Source: SIG440 sp045591035 (GTDB taxonomy: Bacteria > Bacillota > Clostridia > Monoglobales > Monoglobaceae). Taken from it: a stretch of DNA of 31,059 nt. The stretch lies in the NCBI GenBank assembly GCA_045591035.1, contig JAZNSG010000004.1:1-31059 (forward strand), in the 5' to 3' direction. This document shows positions 29,131-31,059 of this stretch, piece after piece. Both the position numbers and the translations under genes were made by a program. A model generated the notes under the pieces. That model was not told the DNA's origin. It searched no databases and saw nothing but the letters and a program-made list of their open reading frames with translations. Numbering within the stretch: the stretch's first letter is position 1; every line of letters starts with the position of its first letter.

Positions 29131-31059
29131 CTACATAACATCAATCTGGTCAATGTATTTATAGCCATTCTCCGCTATATGTTCCTTTCGACCTGCAAGG
29201 TTGTCGCCCAGAAGAAGCTCAAAAACTTCTTTTGTTGCCTCAACGTCATCGGGCATAACCTTTATAAGACGCCTTGTTTCAGGATTCATGGTCGTCTCCC
29301 ACATCATCTCAGGCTGGTTTTCACCAAGACCCTTGCTGCGTTGGATGGTATACTTTTGACCATCAAGTTTTTTCAGTATCTCCGCCTTTTCTTTTTCGTC
29401 AAAAGCAAAAAAGGTATCATTCTTTGAATTTATTTCATACAAAGGTGACTCTGCAATATACACATACCCTTCATTAATAAGTGTCGGCGTCAACCGATAA
29501 AGCATTGTAAGCACAAGCGTTCTTATCTGAAAACCATCCACATCCGCATCTGTACAGATAATAATTTTGTTCCATCTCAAATTATCCAGATCAAAAGAAC
29601 TAAGATCCTTGTTGCTTTTTGAAGTTATCTCAACTCCACATCCCAAAACCTTTAGCAAGTCAACAATAACCTCGCTTTTGAAAATTCTGTCATAATCCGC
29701 CTTGAGGCAGTTCAGAATTTTACCGCGAAGGGGAATAATTGCCTGAAATTCGCTGTCTCTGCCAAGCTTACAAGCACCCAATGCCGAATCACCCTCAACG
29801 ATATATATTTCTCTTTGGCTTGGGTCTTTGCTTCGACAGTCAACAAATTTTTTCACACGGTTAAGTGCATCCAATTTCCCGTCAAGCTTCTTTTTCATAC
29901 TTGTACGGGTTTTTTCCGCAGTTTCACGGCTTCTTTTATTCACAAGAACCTGCTCAGCAAGCTTCTCAGCATCCATCTTGTTTTCAATAAAATACACATC
30001 CAGCTGTTCACGCAAAAACTCCGTCATAGCATCCTGAATGAATTTATTCGTTATCGCTTTTTTAGTTTGGTTTGCATAGCTTGTTACCGTTGAAAAAGAG
30101 TTGCTTATAAGACAAAGACTGTCCTGAACATCCACGAACAGAATTTTCGACTCATTCTTTGTGTACTTCCCATTATTTTTCAGGTATTTGTCAATAGCAT
30201 AAACAAAAGCATTCCTAACTGCCTTATCGGGTGAACCCCCATTTTCAAGAAAGCTTGAATTATGATAATATTCTATCACATTCACATCGTTGTTCATACA
30301 AAAGGCAAAGCTCATCTTCACCTTGTAATCATCCTTGTCCTCACGGTCTCTACCACGACGCTCAGTTTCAATATAGTGGGGCAAAGTTTTTTCTTTGCCG
30401 TCACAAAGCTCAGTCAGGTAATCGACAATACCGTTTTTATACTCAAATTCAAATTTTTCAAATTTACCCGGGTCCGTTTCGTTATAAAGTACAAACTTCA
30501 CGCCTGAATTCACAACAGCCTGTTTTTTCATTATATCGCAATAATACTCAAGGGGTATATCAATATCCGTAAATACATCAAGGTCAGGCTTCCAGCGGAT
30601 TTTAGTCCCTGTATTCCTTGATTTAAACTCAGTTTTTTGAAGTCCGCCGACATTTTCACCCTTTTCAAAGTGAAGCTCATATTTAAAGCCCTCACGCACT
30701 ACCTCAACATCCATATACTCAGAGCTGTATTGGGTAGCACAAGTACCGAGACCATTAAGACCAAGGCTGAACTCATAGTTCTCACCACTGTTATTCTTGT
30801 ATTTTCCACCGGCATACATTTCGCAGAAAACCAATTCCCAGTTAAAACGTCCTTCTCTTTGGTTATAGTCAACGGGTATACCTCTACCCTTATCCTCTAC
30901 CTCTACCGACTTGTCCAAAAACCGGCGAACACAAATAAGATTGCCAAAACCTTCACGGGCTTCGTCAATTGAATTTGAAAGGATTTCAAAAACGGAATGC
31001 TGACAACCGTCAATACCGTCCGAACCAAATATAACCGCAGGACGCTTTCGCACCCTGTC
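29131..31059 (-). CDS. parE: Type IIA topoisomerase B subunit (ParE-like), N-terminus cut by window edge
   Basis: The 643 codons present encode the ATPase subunit; the reading frame stays open to the edge, where DRVRKRPAV corresponds to the VRKRPGMYIG segment of GyrB, so only a short N-terminal part is missing. GHKL ATPase motifs are EILSNSIDEA (the Mg-binding Asn and the catalytic Glu position), DKGRGIP and LGLNGLG (canonical GGLHGVG). The Toprim domain has VEGDSALG, PLRGKILN and DADVDG (canonical DADVDGAH), followed by RSKGLGENQPEMMWETTMNP. A GTG six bases from the edge should not be taken as the start. The ATPase domain departs from standard GyrB/ParE more than the Toprim part. It forms an operon with the A subunit. 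Confidence 0.88.
   Translation of the reverse strand, partial: DRVRKRPAVIFGSDGIDGCQHSVFEILSNSIDEAREGFGNLICVRRFLDKSVEVEDKGRGIPVDYNQREGRFNWELVFCEMYAGGKYKNNSGENYEFSLGLNGLGTCATQYSSEYMDVEVVREGFKYELHFEKGENVGGLQKTEFKSRNTGTKIRWKPDLDVFTDIDIPLEYYCDIMKKQAVVNSGVKFVLYNETDPGKFEKFEFEYKNGIVDYLTELCDGKEKTLPHYIETERRGRDREDKDDYKVKMSFAFCMNNDVNVIEYYHNSSFLENGGSPDKAVRNAFVYAIDKYLKNNGKYTKNESKILFVDVQDSLCLISNSFSTVTSYANQTKKAITNKFIQDAMTEFLREQLDVYFIENKMDAEKLAEQVLVNKRSRETAEKTRTSMKKKLDGKLDALNRVKKFVDCRSKDPSQREIYIVEGDSALGACKLGRDSEFQAIIPLRGKILNCLKADYDRIFKSEVIVDLLKVLGCGVEITSKSNKDLSSFDLDNLRWNKIIICTDADVDGFQIRTLVLTMLYRLTPTLINEGYVYIAESPLYEINSKNDTFFAFDEKEKAEILKKLDGQKYTIQRSKGLGENQPEMMWETTMNPETRRLIKVMPDDVEATKEVFELLLGDNLAGRKEHIAENGYKYIDQIDVM

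Noticed and set aside
31042..31053. GTG near the right edge as the start of the topoisomerase B gene
   Set aside because: Homology to the VRKRP segment of GyrB/ParE and the open frame continuing to the edge show that the coding region extends beyond the window.
1..31059. Mobile elements, CRISPR arrays, phage genes or RNA genes
   Set aside because: I found no transposase, integrase, regularly spaced repeats, tRNA-like or rRNA-like sequence. Gene content is housekeeping, catabolic and sporulation-related throughout.

Overview
The window comes from a low-to-moderate GC, spore-forming Firmicute of the class Clostridia. The evidence is: spore genes of the dpaAB, spoIIGA-sigE and cwlD type; a methionine synthase split into a core enzyme and a separate reactivation protein; strong AGGAGG-like ribosome binding sites; AT-rich sigma-A promoters; and densely packed operons with many ATGA stop/start overlaps. 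The species cannot be named from the sequence alone. I saw no tRNA, rRNA, CRISPR array, insertion sequence or phage gene. No gene-free stretch exceeds about 185 bases.

Region 1 (1-6190) is a catabolic operon on the minus strand with a divergent RpiR/SIS regulator. In order of transcription it encodes a GlcD-like FAD oxidoreductase, a GlcF-like iron-sulfur partner, a class II aldolase, a PfkB sugar kinase, IolB (5-deoxy-glucuronate isomerase) and the first nine codons of an FGGY-type kinase. IolB, kinase and aldolase match the lower inositol pathway, but the upper inositol genes are not present here and the oxidase pair is unexpected. This is the most likely place for an undescribed pathway. 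A 15-base palindrome lies inside the operon promoter and is a good candidate for the RpiR operator.

Region 2 (6203-12972) holds sulfur amino acid and one-carbon genes on the minus strand: cysK, metF, the MetH reactivation-domain protein and a metH without its own reactivation domain. Upstream of these lie a purine-type phosphoribosyltransferase and a two-part ThrE-like threonine/serine exporter, whose promoter carries a long palindrome.

Region 3 (13026-14680) is dpaA-dpaB (dipicolinate synthase) with a sigma-K-like promoter and a strong terminator.

Region 4 (14680-18756) is tig-clpP-clpX (trigger factor and Clp protease) followed by a small lipoprotein gene. A clear sigma-A promoter lies before tig and a hairpin lies between tig and clpP.

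Region 5 (18806-24246) has a metallophosphoesterase with a TTG start, an SGNH hydrolase, threonine synthase (thrC), a small P-loop protein and glucose-6-phosphate isomerase (pgi). A strong terminator sits between the P-loop gene and thrC, next to a second hairpin that shares its TACCAA/TTGGTA elements.

Region 6 (24247-26810) is spoIIGA-sigE on the plus strand, converging with and overlapping cwlD on the minus strand. The spoIIGA promoter resembles a Spo0A-activated sigma-A promoter with an over-long spacer, and cwlD has a sigma-E/sigma-G-like promoter. Region 7 (26814-31059) encodes both subunits of a divergent type IIA topoisomerase (ParC/ParE-like); the ParE-like gene runs off the window edge.
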